A DNA stretch of 23,401 bases from Chrysochromulina tobinii (taxonomy: Eukaryota > Haptophyta > Prymnesiales > Chrysochromulinaceae). This document shows, in pieces, positions 8,725 to 17,106 of the stretch. The notes below the pieces were generated by a model. It searched no databases. It was not told the DNA's origin and saw only the letters and a list, made by a program, of their open reading frames with translations. The translations under genes were made by a program, and so were the position numbers. Each line of letters starts with the position of its first letter. The stretch's first letter is position 1. The stretch covers positions 1 through 23,401 of the forward strand of contig JWZX01001159.1 of the NCBI GenBank assembly GCA_001275005.1, read 5' to 3'.

Positions 8725-9325
8725 ACCGTGGAGCTCACCAGCCCCGGCATGCCCCGGGTGGCTAAGCCGGGACTGGGGGACTGGGGAAGCCAGTGGGGTA
8801 GCGGGTTGCGCTAGCGCTATGAGCGCTACTGACAACTGACTACCTCTGCGTACCAGGGACCTGGCTACGTAGTACTTAGCGTAGCTCCGCGAAATATGTC
8901 CGCTGCACGCGGCGCAAAGCGTAAGCGATCCTGAGGCTGAGCGTTAGCTGAGCGCAATTGGCTGAGCGATCAGCGAACGAGGGACCGATATCGCGGGTTT
9001 CGTTTATTTGATTGAAGAGTCCATCTGTACTGACGATGTGTTGTGAGTTTTTTCGTGTCCGGACTGGTGTGGCGCGATGTGGCGTGTTATTTACTTACTT
9101 ACACGACCCGGTGGCGCGACTTAAAAACGGTAAAACGCAACCTCCTCTGAGGCGCGTCACGGTGCACACTCTAGATACGGCATGGGCCGAGAATCTCGCA
9201 GCCAGAGCCAGAGCGCTAAGTCAATCTATAGGAAAGTCGCCGCTCTCTGAGACTATCTCTGCAGTCGCGCATGCGTCGTAGGACGTTGCCCGGCTGTCGT
9301 GCTGATGACGTGGCACGTGCCATCA
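8725..9325. other. Intergenic region upstream of the hydrolase
   Basis: Probably holds the hydrolase promoter and the 3' UTR of the coiled-coil gene. Three GCTGAGCG motifs lie at 8936-8971 and a palindromic TACGTA at 8863-8868. The frame of hydrolase exon 1 stays open to 8835 but without an ATG. No tRNA or clear TATA box was seen. Confidence 0.55.
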
Positions 9326-9820
9326 TCATGAACGGCTCAGGTAGGCTTCGCTCTCTCCCACGGTGATGAGCAGCTCGCGTTTTGTCGCCGCGATGAGCAG
9401 CATCCTCTGCTGCTGCAGCTCCACCTGCTGCGCGAGGCGCCGGCACTGCCCCTTGCTCTCGGAGAGCTCTTCCTGTAGACGCTGCAGCAGCTTGGCGTCC
9501 GACTTGGAGCGGCCGACGCGAGGGCCGGTGGTACTCGGGGCGGGCGGCGTACGCAGCACGAATCCCGCCTCCGCCACCGTCGCGCCGCTCGCGACGAGCT
9601 GCTCCCGCGCCGCAGCAAGCAGGCGGCCCATCAACTGCAGCTCGAGGCGGAGCTGCTCGACGGACTCCTGCAGACGCTCCTGGCGCTCGCGTTCCGTCTG
9701 CAGCTCCTTCTGCAGCCCACTCACCGTCATCGTGGGCCCCGTCGCGCGCTTGTTCGCGTCCGGCAGCAGCGTCGTCGCCGCGCGCTTCTGACCCGCAGCG
9801 AGCTGCGTCGAGGCCGACAT
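9326..9820 (-). CDS. Small coiled-coil protein
   Basis: 164 residues from the first ATG (9820); the frame extends three codons further only from a TTG. After a Ser/Ala/Lys-rich start, residues ~33-75 (MTVSGLQKELQTERERQERL...LRLELQLMGRLL) form a heptad-rich coiled coil. A Pro/Thr linker (RTPPAPSTTGPRVGRSKSD) follows, then a second coiled coil from ~108 (AKLLQRLQEELSESKGQCRR...) to the end. No enzymatic motif, signal peptide or membrane segment is visible. It could be a centrosomal, flagellar or trafficking adaptor, but that is a guess. It is divergent from the CHCH gene, sharing a short upstream spacer. Confidence 0.65.
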   Translation of the reverse strand: MSASTQLAAGQKRAATTLLPDANKRATGPTMTVSGLQKELQTERERQERLQESVEQLRLELQLMGRLLAAAREQLVASGATVAEAGFVLRTPPAPSTTGPRVGRSKSDAKLLQRLQEELSESKGQCRRLAQQVELQQQRMLLIAATKRELLITVGESEAYLSRS

Positions 9821-10011
9821 CGATGCCAAGTTCCTGAGCGCTGTTTCGAGCGACGCATTGAAAGCGCAAAAGAGAGAGTTAGTTAATTTGGTGACCGGGA
9901 GGGGGCTGTCATGGTTGGAAGGTGGGGTTGACGGCTGAGGACGTTACACAAAGATTCCTTGTAGTCCCGGAAAGTCACACGGAACAGGCGCAGCCGACGA
10001 ATCGCTCGTCC
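9821..10011. promoter_or_regulatory. Divergent (shared) promoter spacer
   Basis: Only 191 bp separate the ATGs of two divergently transcribed genes (9820 minus, 10012 plus), so both promoters and 5' UTRs must fit here. I see no TATA box; a T/A-rich patch (GTTAGTTAATTTGG) lies at 9879-9892. The regulatory role is inferred from geometry only. Confidence 0.45.
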
Positions 10012-10522
10012 ATGTCCTCGCAGACGAAAGAGATCGTGACCGAGCGGACCGACGCAGCGCGGTCCGTCCACCGGCCCGGAGAGGAGAGCTCGAAGCTCAA
10101 GCCGGGCAGTTGCGAAGAGCTCGGCAAGGCGTCCGTCAAGGTGCGCCCACGCCTCGTGCGCTGCGTGCGCCGCTGCAGCCATGCATCCGATTCTGCGATG
10201 GGCTTCACACCGATTGTGAAGCCCACTGCACGAAGGATTTGGCGTCTCGGGCCACCAGCTGGCTGCAGCGGATGCTCCGTGGGCGGCAACCCTGCCTTCT
10301 GGATGGCGACTCCGTTGCCGTGCGGATGGCGTCTCCAATCCCGCGCCCCAATCCCGCGGCCGATCTGATCGGAAGCCGCGTGCGTGCCCGCAGTGCATCG
10401 AGAAACATGGCTACAATCGCTCCGCGCCCGAATGCCTGGTCCATTTCGATGCGTACAAGGAATGCCGCAAGAAGGAGACTGCGAGCAGGCAAGGGCTCAA
10501 GTCATTCTTCGGGTCGGGTTAG
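10012..10522 (+). CDS. Twin CX9C (CHCH) protein, COX23/CHCHD7-like
   Basis: Exons 10012-10140 and 10394-10522, phase 0, GT-AG; 85 residues. The spliced protein has C-EELGKASVK-C (nine residues between), then 12 residues, then C-LVHFDAYKE-C (nine residues): the twin CX9C helical hairpin whose two disulfides form in the mitochondrial intermembrane space through the Mia40 pathway. The last pre-intron residue is Lys and exon 2 begins with the second Cys, so the motif exists only after splicing. The stretch CIEKHGYNRSAPECLVHFDAYKEC resembles COX23/CHCHD7, small assembly factors of cytochrome oxidase; length also fits. An N-terminal Ser/Lys/Glu-rich tail lacks a presequence, as expected for Mia40 substrates. 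Another CHCH family member remains possible. Confidence 0.85.
10199..10225 (+). other. Perfect hairpin inside the CHCH-gene intron
   Basis: TGGGCTTCAC, a 7-nt loop ACCGATT, then GTGAAGCCCA: a perfect 10-bp inverted repeat. It lies within the intron 10141-10393. It could shorten the donor-branch distance in the RNA; no function is shown. Confidence 0.7.
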
Positions 10523-11100
10523 AGCGCAGCCTAATTACGTTAACTTTGAGTTCCACCGGTAAGGAAGGCTGGTAATTTTATTCCTTCACATTGGTTAATG
10601 TTAACCACCGCCCGAGACAAAGACCTCGGGGGCGCCCGTCGCTCCAAGTCGCTCCGGTCAATGCCCCCCCGGGTCATCGGCACCAGCGTGAGCGAGCGGA
10701 GTACCCCCGGCGTGCTCGCGTCTTTCAGTCCAGTGCATGGTCCAGTGCAATGCAGTGCTGGCGGCTGCGGGTGGGCGCAGCGAGGTTTTCGGTCTCGCTG
10801 GCCGTTCTCAGCTGTGTTGAAACGCTCCCTACTTGTAGCGCGAAAACCAACTGTGAGAAGTGAGACGGTTACACGAGACGGCGCTTGTGAGACGTGATAG
10901 AAGAGAGCTGCAGAGAGCGCGCCCCCAAAATGTCGCGACTCACATGAGCCGGTGTCGTTTCGTTTCCGAAGACATGTTTGGATGTTTGGGACCTCTTGCA
11001 CGCTTTCGGCCACAGACGGTCCGAGGGCCCGGGGGCGCTTGGCCGGCGCGCGGCGAGCGACGCCCGAGCCGCGCAGCAGCTGCGTCAGTCCACGTCGAGT
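10523..11100. other. Intergenic region, no supported gene
   Basis: Between two + strand genes. The frame of the downstream gene is open back to 10978, including an ATG at 10978, but that stretch (GHRRSEGPGALGRRAA...) looks like translated UTR. Long reading frames on the - strand here have no domain or codon pattern to support them. Confidence 0.55.
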
Positions 11101-12609
11101 ATGGCCGATGCGGCCAAGCCAGCTGCGCCGCTGGTTCGAACCCCAAGCATGCTGGCGATCGTCAAATCGGTGACGGCGCTCGATCACGTCTTGCACAACG
11201 CCAGCTCGTCGCCCGCCTCGGCGGCGCAGCTTTCGATGCGGCTGCACGACATCTACCAGCGCGCGGCGGCGGCGCGCGAGATGATCCGGCTGACGCAGGA
11301 GCGTCGCAAGGAGGAGCAGCGCGACGAGTTCCGCGCGATGCTGCTTGGGATCAAGCCGCCCTCACCAGAAGTGCTTGAGCAGATTCGTCAGATGGGCTCG
11401 CCGCGCAAGGCGGGCATGCCAGACAGCAAGCAGCTGGACGAGGAGGACCTGCGGTACCGGCGCGAGTTCCGCGAGCGCAAGGCGCGCGAGAAGGCCGAGA
11501 AGGCGGCGAAGCTGAAGGCTGAGAACGCGGCGATGCGCGCTCGCATCAAGGGCACCAAGGCGGCAACGGACAATGACGCGAGCGACGACGCGACGGGCGC
11601 GGCGCGGCTCAAGGCGGCCAAGGAGGCGGCGCAGCGGCGCGCGCTCTCGATGCAGGCGATGGCGCAGAAGAATGCCGAGTTGAAGATGCGCATCGCCAGC
11701 ACCGGAGCCGCGACGGACAATGACGTGAGCGATGACGCGACGGGCGCGGCGCGGCGCGCGGCGGCGAAGGCATCGAAGCAACGGAAGGCGGAGGAGGCGG
11801 CGCAGCTGGCCGAGGAGAACTCGCAGCTGTTCTCCATGATCCGTTCGACTGGCGCCGCCACCGATAATGACGTGTCCGACGACGCGATCGGCGCGGCGCG
11901 GCGCAAGGCCGCCATGGACGCCAAGGACGCTCGGGATCGGGAGGCGGCGGCGATCAAGGCGCAGAATGCGGCGATGAAGGCGCGGATTGCGAGCACGGGC
12001 GCGGCGACGGACAATGACGTGCGCGACGACGCGACGGGCGTCGCGCGCCAAGCCGCTGCTCGTGCGGCCGCAGAGAACCGACTGGCTGCCGCCGAGGCGC
12101 TCACGAACGCCAATGTGGCGCTTGGGGCGAAGCTCGGGGCGATCGGGGCTCCATCCGCGATCATCCCGGTGGTCAAGGTGACCACGCCGAAGAAGAAGGA
12201 CTCGCCTAAGAGCTCCAAGTCGCCAAAGGCCGCCAAGGAGAAGGCCTACCTCGCGATGCCGCCCGGCGCGGCCCCCTCATCCGAGGAGGCGGTCCTGGCC
12301 GCGGTCACTGTTGTGCCTCCACCGCCCGCCGCGCTCGCCAAGGCGCGATCGCACAAGCCGCCGCCCGAGGACGAGGCGTCCAAACGGGGCAAGTCTGCGA
12401 GCAGCCGAGCGCCAAAGGGCGATGACGAAACCTCTAGACAACAAAGCTTGACCTTCCGGCCGGATCTTGAGTTCAAGCCGAAATCCGTCAATCTCGACAA
12501 GAGCGATCTCGAGCAGCAGATTCATTTGGATGAGTGGCTCGATCAGCTTGCGATCGAGGCCAAAGGCGTTTCGGGCGCCTCGGAGTACGACACGCCGCGT
12601 ATCTGGTGA
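11101..12609 (+). CDS. Coiled-coil protein with four 49-residue ATDND repeats
   Basis: 502 residues from the ATG at 11101 (an upstream ATG at 10978 is less likely). The N-terminal third is alpha-helical and highly charged (MIRLTQERRKEEQRDEFRAM; RRYREFRERKAREKAEKAAK-type). The centre has four repeats of exactly 49 residues: a helix, then (R/M)I(K/A)(G/S)T(K/G)AATDND(A/V)(S/R)DDA(T/I)G(A/V)AR. The conserved Asp-rich loop between helices could bind a divalent cation, but this is inference. The C-terminal third is Pro/Lys/Ser-rich (KKKDSPKSSKSPKAAKEK) and ends in an acidic helical tail. There is no signal peptide or membrane segment. I do not recognise the family; a cytoskeletal or filament role is a reasonable guess. 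Confidence 0.8.
   Translation: MADAAKPAAPLVRTPSMLAIVKSVTALDHVLHNASSSPASAAQLSMRLHDIYQRAAAAREMIRLTQERRKEEQRDEFRAMLLGIKPPSPEVLEQIRQMGSPRKAGMPDSKQLDEEDLRYRREFRERKAREKAEKAAKLKAENAAMRARIKGTKAATDNDASDDATGAARLKAAKEAAQRRALSMQAMAQKNAELKMRIASTGAATDNDVSDDATGAARRAAAKASKQRKAEEAAQLAEENSQLFSMIRSTGAATDNDVSDDAIGAARRKAAMDAKDARDREAAAIKAQNAAMKARIASTGAATDNDVRDDATGVARQAAARAAAENRLAAAEALTNANVALGAKLGAIGAPSAIIPVVKVTTPKKKDSPKSSKSPKAAKEKAYLAMPPGAAPSSEEAVLAAVTVVPPPPAALAKARSHKPPPEDEASKRGKSASSRAPKGDDETSRQQSLTFRPDLEFKPKSVNLDKSDLEQQIHLDEWLDQLAIEAKGVSGASEYDTPRIW
11519..12106 (+). repeat. Four coding repeats of 147 bp
   Basis: The marker ACGGACAATGAC (or ACCGATAATGAC) starts at 11566, 11713, 11860 and 12007, spaced by exactly 147 bp each time. 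Units are diverged in the helical part and conserved in the loop, so the period has been kept by selection or by recent turnover. Confidence 0.9.
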
Positions 12610-13220
12610 GAGAGAGGATAGGGCGCCGTGCCGAGCAGCGGCCCGCCGCCCTATCCCCCCTTCTCTCTCCTCCGGCGGCGGCGTGCTGCAAGAGAGGCGC
12701 TCTAGGAATCCTTTACGTACATTGGCAGTGGACTCGGCAACGGCATGCATCCCCTGGTGCTGCGAAGGCCCGATTCTTCGGGTGTCCGTGAGCGCCTGTC
12801 AGGTGTTTGGTCTTCTGTATTTTACATGGGAGCATGGAAGTAAAGGAGAAGAACCAGTATCCGTGATATGTGCTCGGCACGGTGTTCTCGATGACGGGCG
12901 GGCGCTCAAAAACGATTTCGAGACGGAGTTTCGGACGGGTTGCTTCGGAGCGACGGAGGTCGGAGCGTGTAGGTCCGGTCGATTTGGGGGCAAGGTGACT
13001 GCTCGACCGCCTTCAGCTCGATTGCAGACCTCATCATCGAGGTGCGTGTACAATGTTCTGCGTCCGTTGAGCGTTTGGCAGGCTGTCTCGATGGTTACGC
13101 GACGAAACTGACTTCCGCAGGCGCGGCGACCTCCTGTGTCGCCCGTCGTCGCGATCCAACGGTGTCCTAATCGGTGCCTGTGCCGACAGCCAGGTCTCCG
13201 GCGCAAACACGGGCGACACC
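12610..13220. other. Intergenic region with a 3' UTR hairpin
   Basis: Just after the stop at 12609, GGATAGGGCG (12616-12625) pairs with CGCCCTATCC (12647-12656), and the flanking GAGAGAG/CTCTCTC can extend the stem. The remainder to the synthase ATG has no supported gene; it should contain the synthase promoter. Confidence 0.6.
12616..12656 (+). other. Inverted repeat in the 3' UTR
   Basis: A perfect 10-bp stem with a 21-nt loop, beginning seven bases after the stop codon of the 49-residue-repeat gene. In a eukaryote this is not a classical terminator; it may be an RNA stability or 3'-end element. Confidence 0.6.
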
Positions 13221-14840
13221 ATGGCCGCGGAGGAGCCGAAGGTCGTGTGCATCGTGGGCGTGGCCGGCTTCATCGGCTCGCACCTGCTCGAGAAGATCCT
13301 CCGCGAGCGTCCGTGGCAGGTCATCGGCGTCGACATGGCTGAGCCGACTAAGATCGAGCAGCTCCTTGGCGGGGAGAAGAAGTGGGCCGCGCGCTTCGAG
13401 TTCCACCAGATGGACATCGTCAAGGCGGGGCCCGAGCTCAAGAAGCTCGTCGCGCGTTCCGACGTCGTCATCAACCTCGCCGCCATCTGCAACCCGTCGG
13501 AGTACATCAAGCAGCCCGTCAACACGATCAACTCGAACTTCACGGACGCACAGGACTGCATCAAGTTCTGCGTGGAGTACGACAAGCACCTGATCCATTT
13601 CTCCACGTGCGAGGTCTACGGCCGTACCCTCGCCTCGTACGGGCTGCCCGCCGAGGACCCGAAGAATTACATTCTCGACGAGGAGACGACGCCGATGATC
13701 ATGGGGCCCGTCTCGGCGCAGCGATGGTGCTATGCATGCGCGAAGCAGCTGGTGGAGCGGCTGATCTACGCGCACGGCACCGAGAACAACCTCAAGTTCA
13801 CCATCGTCCGCCCGTACGCATCAAGAATGATTGCCTCTGATTGCCTCTAATTGCCTGTAATTAACCTCAAGTTCACCATCGTCCGCCCGTACGCATCAAG
13901 AATGATTGCCTCTGAGGACCTGATTGCCTGTAATTGCCGCCTCAATTGCCTCTAATTGCCTCTACTTGCCGCCTCTAATTGCCGCCGCACAGGTACAACT
14001 GGATCGGCCCTCGAATGGATTACGTGCCTGGTGTGGATGGAAAGGATGACGGCCAGCCGCGCGTGCTTGCCTCATTCATGACGGCGTTGATGAAGGGCGA
14101 GCCGCTTGTGCTCGTCGACGGCGGAGAGGTCTACCGTACCTTCTGCTTCGTCGACGACGCTGTCGAGTCGGTCGTGCGCATGATCGATCGCCCCGAGAAG
14201 TCCATCGGGCATGCCTTCAACGTGGGCAACCCGATGAACAACATCCTCCACTGATGACCTCTGATGACCTCTGATGACCTCTGATGACCTCTGATTGCCT
14301 CCCTCATTGCATGCAGGTGGGCAACCCGATGAACAACATCCAGATTAAGGAGCTCGCCGCTCTCATGATTGAGTTGTACTCAGGCCTGACGGGCAAGCCG
14401 CTCGGGACGACGCGCGATGTGGCCGGCGTCGACTACTACGGCAAAGGGTACCCCCCTCTCTCGCATTCGACCTCCCCACATCTCCCCACATCTCCCCACA
14501 TCTCCCCACATCTCCCCTTCTCTCGCATTCTACCTCTCTCCATCTCCCCACATCTCCCCACATCTCCCATTCGAGGACTCCCGACCTTCCTCATCCCTGG
14601 CTCTGCATGCAAGTGCTCACCACGGCGCCATCACGTCCCCACAGGTACGAGGATTCCGACCTTCGGATCCCTTCGATGCGTCTCGTCAAGTCGCAGCTCG
14701 ACTGGGAGCCGGCGACGAGCTTGAGGCAAGCGATGGAGGCGACGATGAAGGTCTTCATCGAAAAGTACGCGGACAAGCTCGCGTCGAAACGTGCAGCACA
14801 GGAGGCGGACATGCCCGCTGCCAAGGCTCTCAAATTGTAG
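13221..14840 (+). CDS. AXS: UDP-D-apiose/UDP-D-xylose synthase (AXS-like SDR)
   Basis: Exons 13221-13813, 13993-14221, 14317-14447 and 14645-14840; 382 residues, close to the ~389 of plant AXS; all introns GT-AG with matching phases. ATG context is ACCATGGCC. This extended short-chain dehydrogenase would convert UDP-glucuronate, with NAD+, to UDP-apiose and UDP-xylose in the cytosol. Evidence: the Rossmann loop GVAGFIGSHL (13-22); AAICNPSEY (C90, Y95) and FSTCEVYG (C130, E131), positions of key active-site residues in plant AXS as I recall them; the Y171-x3-K175 dyad in WCYACAKQL; then VRPYNWIGPRMDY, GEVYRTFCFVDDAVES, FNVGNPMNN and YGKGYEDSDLRIPSM, which track the plant enzyme. ArnA-type decarboxylases share part of this, but the C-terminal YEDSDLRIP block favours AXS. 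Products would feed cell-surface polysaccharides or glycans. Confidence 0.88.
13814..13992 (+). repeat. Synthase intron 1, with a 53-bp duplicated exon/donor segment
   Basis: CCGCCC|GTACGC ... GCACAG|GTACAAC. The 53 bp at 13788-13840 (last 26 bases of exon 1 plus the first 27 of the intron) is repeated perfectly at 13863-13915. The rest is GATTGCCTCT/AATTGCC filler. Intron and exon 2 both start GTAC. Confidence 0.92.
14222..14316 (+). repeat. Synthase intron 2, flanked by a 25-bp direct repeat
   Basis: 95 nt, phase 0. The first 25 bases (14222-14246) equal the first 25 of exon 3 (14317-14341), coding VGNPMNNI. The insert between them is TGATGACCTC repeated four to five times, then CCCTCATTGCATGCAG. 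Confidence 0.95.
14448..14644 (+). repeat. Synthase intron 3, TCTCCCCACA array plus acceptor cassette
   Basis: 197 nt. GGCAAAGG|GTACCC ... CCCCACAG|GTACGAG. A run of CATCTCCCCA units (14475-14570) offers many acceptor-like CCCCACA sites. A diverged copy of the exon 4 start (14574-14603) precedes the cassette at 14604-14644. Confidence 0.88.
14604..14644 (+). mobile_element. Introner-like acceptor cassette, copy 2
   Basis: TGCATGCAAGTGCTCACC, ACGGCGCC, TCCCCACAG at the 3' end of synthase intron 3. It is the only copy on the + strand, in the only + gene that has one, so orientation follows the gene. Confidence 0.75.
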
Positions 14841-14846
14841 CCGTGC

Positions 14847-14970
14847 CCACGCAAGCAGCCGCCGCAGCCGCAGCCGCAGCGGGCAGCCGCAGCCGCAGCG
14901 CGCAGCCGCAGCGCGCAGCCGCAGCCGCAGCATCCGCCACAGCAGCCGCCGCCGCAGCAGCAGCCGTATT
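14847..14970 (+). repeat. GCAGCC-rich microsatellite in the 3' UTR of the synthase gene
   Basis: An imperfect array of GCAGCC/GCAGCG hexamers with GCA and GCC triplets starts a few bases after the TAG. It is not in the coding frame of any supported gene. Confidence 0.85.
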
Positions 14971-15551
14971 CCCTCTCTTCGCGTCGTATTTTTGAGCACT
15001 GCTCTCTTTCGTAACCTGTACCTGGAAAGTACCTGGAAGATACTAGACGTGTGCTGTGCCTGTGGTATACATGTATGTGGCGTGGGCGGTGGCCGTGCTC
15101 AAGGGTGAACGGACTCCGGGCTCGGCGGCACCTACGCGTGGCTTAGGCGTGGCTTACTCGGTGGCAGCCGAGAGCCGTACTCGGTGGTACTCGCTCCAGT
15201 TGTACCACAGTACTCACCCGTAGTTGTACAGAAGCAAGTAGTATAACAAAGGTCGGTAGGTGACCTAGCTTGTGCTTGAATTTAAAGGTCGACCATAGTA
15301 GATAGTTACGCCTTTTTTTACGAGCGGTCGAGGAGACGGACGCGCCGAGAGCGGAGCCGGAGAGGCAAACTTCCTTTTTCCTTAATTTTTACCGCACTCG
15401 TATGGTAAAGAATAAACGAAGCAATTGAAACGAAGTATATAAGAAGTATAAATAGTATTTACGCCGCCTGTGTCGAGCGGTCTTAAGGACGAGTAAGGCG
15501 TATATTCGGACAGTGGCGAGCTTGCAGCTCGCAGGGTTTCTAAGGGTTTCG
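14971..15551. other. Intergenic region with an AT-rich TATA-like patch
   Basis: Between the synthase 3' end and the Cys-rich gene fragment. TATATAAG (15436-15443) and TATAAATAG (15447-15455) sit in an AT-rich island near 15390-15460. No gene starts convincingly on either side, so a promoter role is unproven. Confidence 0.5.
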
Positions 15552-15755
15552 TCATAAATAACTACACCCAATCTCCCCCGATCTGTCCTCGGGCTGACAG
15601 GCTCGGCAAAGATGCTCCTCCGCCCCGCCCACCACGGCGCTCCTCAGGCTCAGCCCGACGCACCACCACTCACTCCCTCGGACGGGCGGTGCACACTCCC
15701 GTACTGGTAGACCCAAGACCGGCTCGCCCATCGGTTGGTTCGGGTTCGGGTACAT
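15552..15755 (-). pseudogene. Truncated copy of the MYPNPN Cys-rich family
   Basis: The start MYPNPNQPMGEPV matches the two full copies to the right. After EPV an extra 7 bp (GGTCTTGGGTCTACCAG versus GGTCTACCAG) shifts the frame, and the original frame (VYQYG...) soon reaches a stop at ~15650. The PQYAQ repeat and Cys-rich domain are absent. The 67-residue frame left open is probably not functional. A new short protein cannot be excluded. Confidence 0.7.
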
Positions 15756-16067
15756 GTCTGTCTGGGGAGCGCGCCGCACGCTCCCGCGGCTGCGGACCGG
15801 TGTCCGGTGGACGCGTGGACCAGCGACCACGGGCCGCGCGACCGCGCGGGGCTCGACGTTTTTTCACTCAGGCACGAGGCAGCGGAATTCACACCGGTCT
15901 AACACCGGTCGTCACAGTGCAGATCACCCTACCCAGCCATGCAACACCACTGCATACCTGCCTAACATGGACGTCTTCAACCGAACCGCCGCTGACCACG
16001 TCAGCCCATGCACACCGCTTCCTGGTTCCTGCTAACGTCGTCTCGGCCATCTCCGCCCGACGCACCC

Positions 16068-16853
16068 TCAGCCCACCTGGTGAACCACGGTCTGCGTCTG
16101 AACGATCGTCTGGCGCGTCAGGTCGCCAATCGTCAAGCAGCACCCTAGCTGTGGGACACACACGAATCCGCAGCATGCAATTGTGAAGGGCACCTCATCG
16201 TCAGGGGGCAGTGCCGCGCTGTGAACGAGGCAGCAGCACTGATGCTGCGCTTTGATGCACGTGGTCTGCTCCTGGAGGCAGCGGATGGCCATGCACACGC
16301 ACGCGATCCCGTCCTGCGGCTGCTCGAGCGCTTGGGTACCTAACTTGAGGCAGCACTCCACCTCGAGGCAGCAGAGGACACCCTTAGCTACCACGCCGCA
16401 GCAGTGATCACTCGCATCCGTGCACGAGGTGTTGCAACAGAAGCAGCCGTGGATGAGCGTGAGCTTCGACTCGTCGATGCTGTCCGGGAGCATCCGGTGC
16501 TTCTGCGCAGCGGCAGAGGTATTCACGAAGACGTTCTGTTGCGTGACGACTGTCGTCGGTGGGGCCGCGACATGAATGATCTGCGGCTGCGGCGCTGCCA
16601 TGTGGGCGTTGACGTTCACTTGAGGCTGGGCGTACTGAGGCTGCTGGGCGTACTGAGGCTGGGCGTATTGAGGCTGCTGAGCGTACTGAGGCTGCTGAGC
16701 ATACTGAGGCTGCTGGGCGTACTGAGGTGCACCCCCGTAGACGGGCTGAGCCATCGGCGGTGCTCCTCCGTAGACGGGCTGTGCCATCGGCGGTGCCCCC
16801 CCGTACTGGTAGACCGGCACGCCCATCGCGGGTTGGTTCGGGTTCGGGTACAT
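16068..16853 (-). CDS. MYPNPN Cys-rich protein, copy A
   Basis: 261 residues, single exon. Order: MYPNPNQPAMG start; two APPMAQPVYGG repeats; a run of PQYAQ repeats (Pro/Gln/Tyr-rich, disordered, similar in style to annexin or synexin N-termini); a short VNVNAHMAAPQPQIIHV stretch; then a Cys-rich domain of ~140 residues (HGCFCCNTSC..CCGVVAKGVLCCLEVECCLKLG..CIKAQHQCCCLVHSAALPPDDEVPFTIACCGF). CC pairs recur. The Cys pattern suggests a disulfide-bonded or palmitoylated, possibly membrane-associated domain, but I do not recognise it. Copy B is ~90% alike in the C-terminal domain; A has TDASDH where B has ACMED. Start is the conserved ATG; the frame is open further upstream without homology. Confidence 0.82.
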   Translation of the reverse strand: MYPNPNQPAMGVPVYQYGGAPPMAQPVYGGAPPMAQPVYGGAPQYAQQPQYAQQPQYAQQPQYAQPQYAQQPQYAQPQVNVNAHMAAPQPQIIHVAAPPTTVVTQQNVFVNTSAAAQKHRMLPDSIDESKLTLIHGCFCCNTSCTDASDHCCGVVAKGVLCCLEVECCLKLGTQALEQPQDGIACVCMAIRCLQEQTTCIKAQHQCCCLVHSAALPPDDEVPFTIACCGFVCVPQLGCCLTIGDLTRQTIVQTQTVVHQVG

Positions 16854-17106
16854 GTCTGGTCTTGCTCCGCCAAACAGCCGCTTGCTTACAAGTAGAAGCG
16901 CGGGGCAGGCCCCGACTGGCTTTCGTTCTCCAGTTGAATTCACACCGGTCATCACAGTGCGGATCACCCTACCCAGCCCAAGCAACACCACTGCATACCT
17001 GCCACATGGACGTCTTCAACCGAACCGCCGCTGGCCACGTCAGCCCATGCACGCCGCTTCCTGGTTCCTGCTAACGTCGTCTCGGCCATCTCCGCCCGAC
17101 GCACCC

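Noticed and set aside
8725-8835. Longer N-terminus for the hydrolase
   Set aside because: The extra frame starts at a TTG; the first ATG is at 8724. The same reasoning moved the EF-hand gene from a GTG at 1661 to 1685 and the coiled-coil gene from a TTG at 9829 to 9820.
11130-11142. GGTTCGAACCCC resembling a tRNA T-loop
   Set aside because: No cloverleaf fits around it, and it lies in a good coding frame (PLVRTPSM).
15436-15455. TATATAAG / TATAAATAG as a promoter
   Set aside because: No supported gene starts at a suitable distance on either strand; noted only in the intergenic entry.
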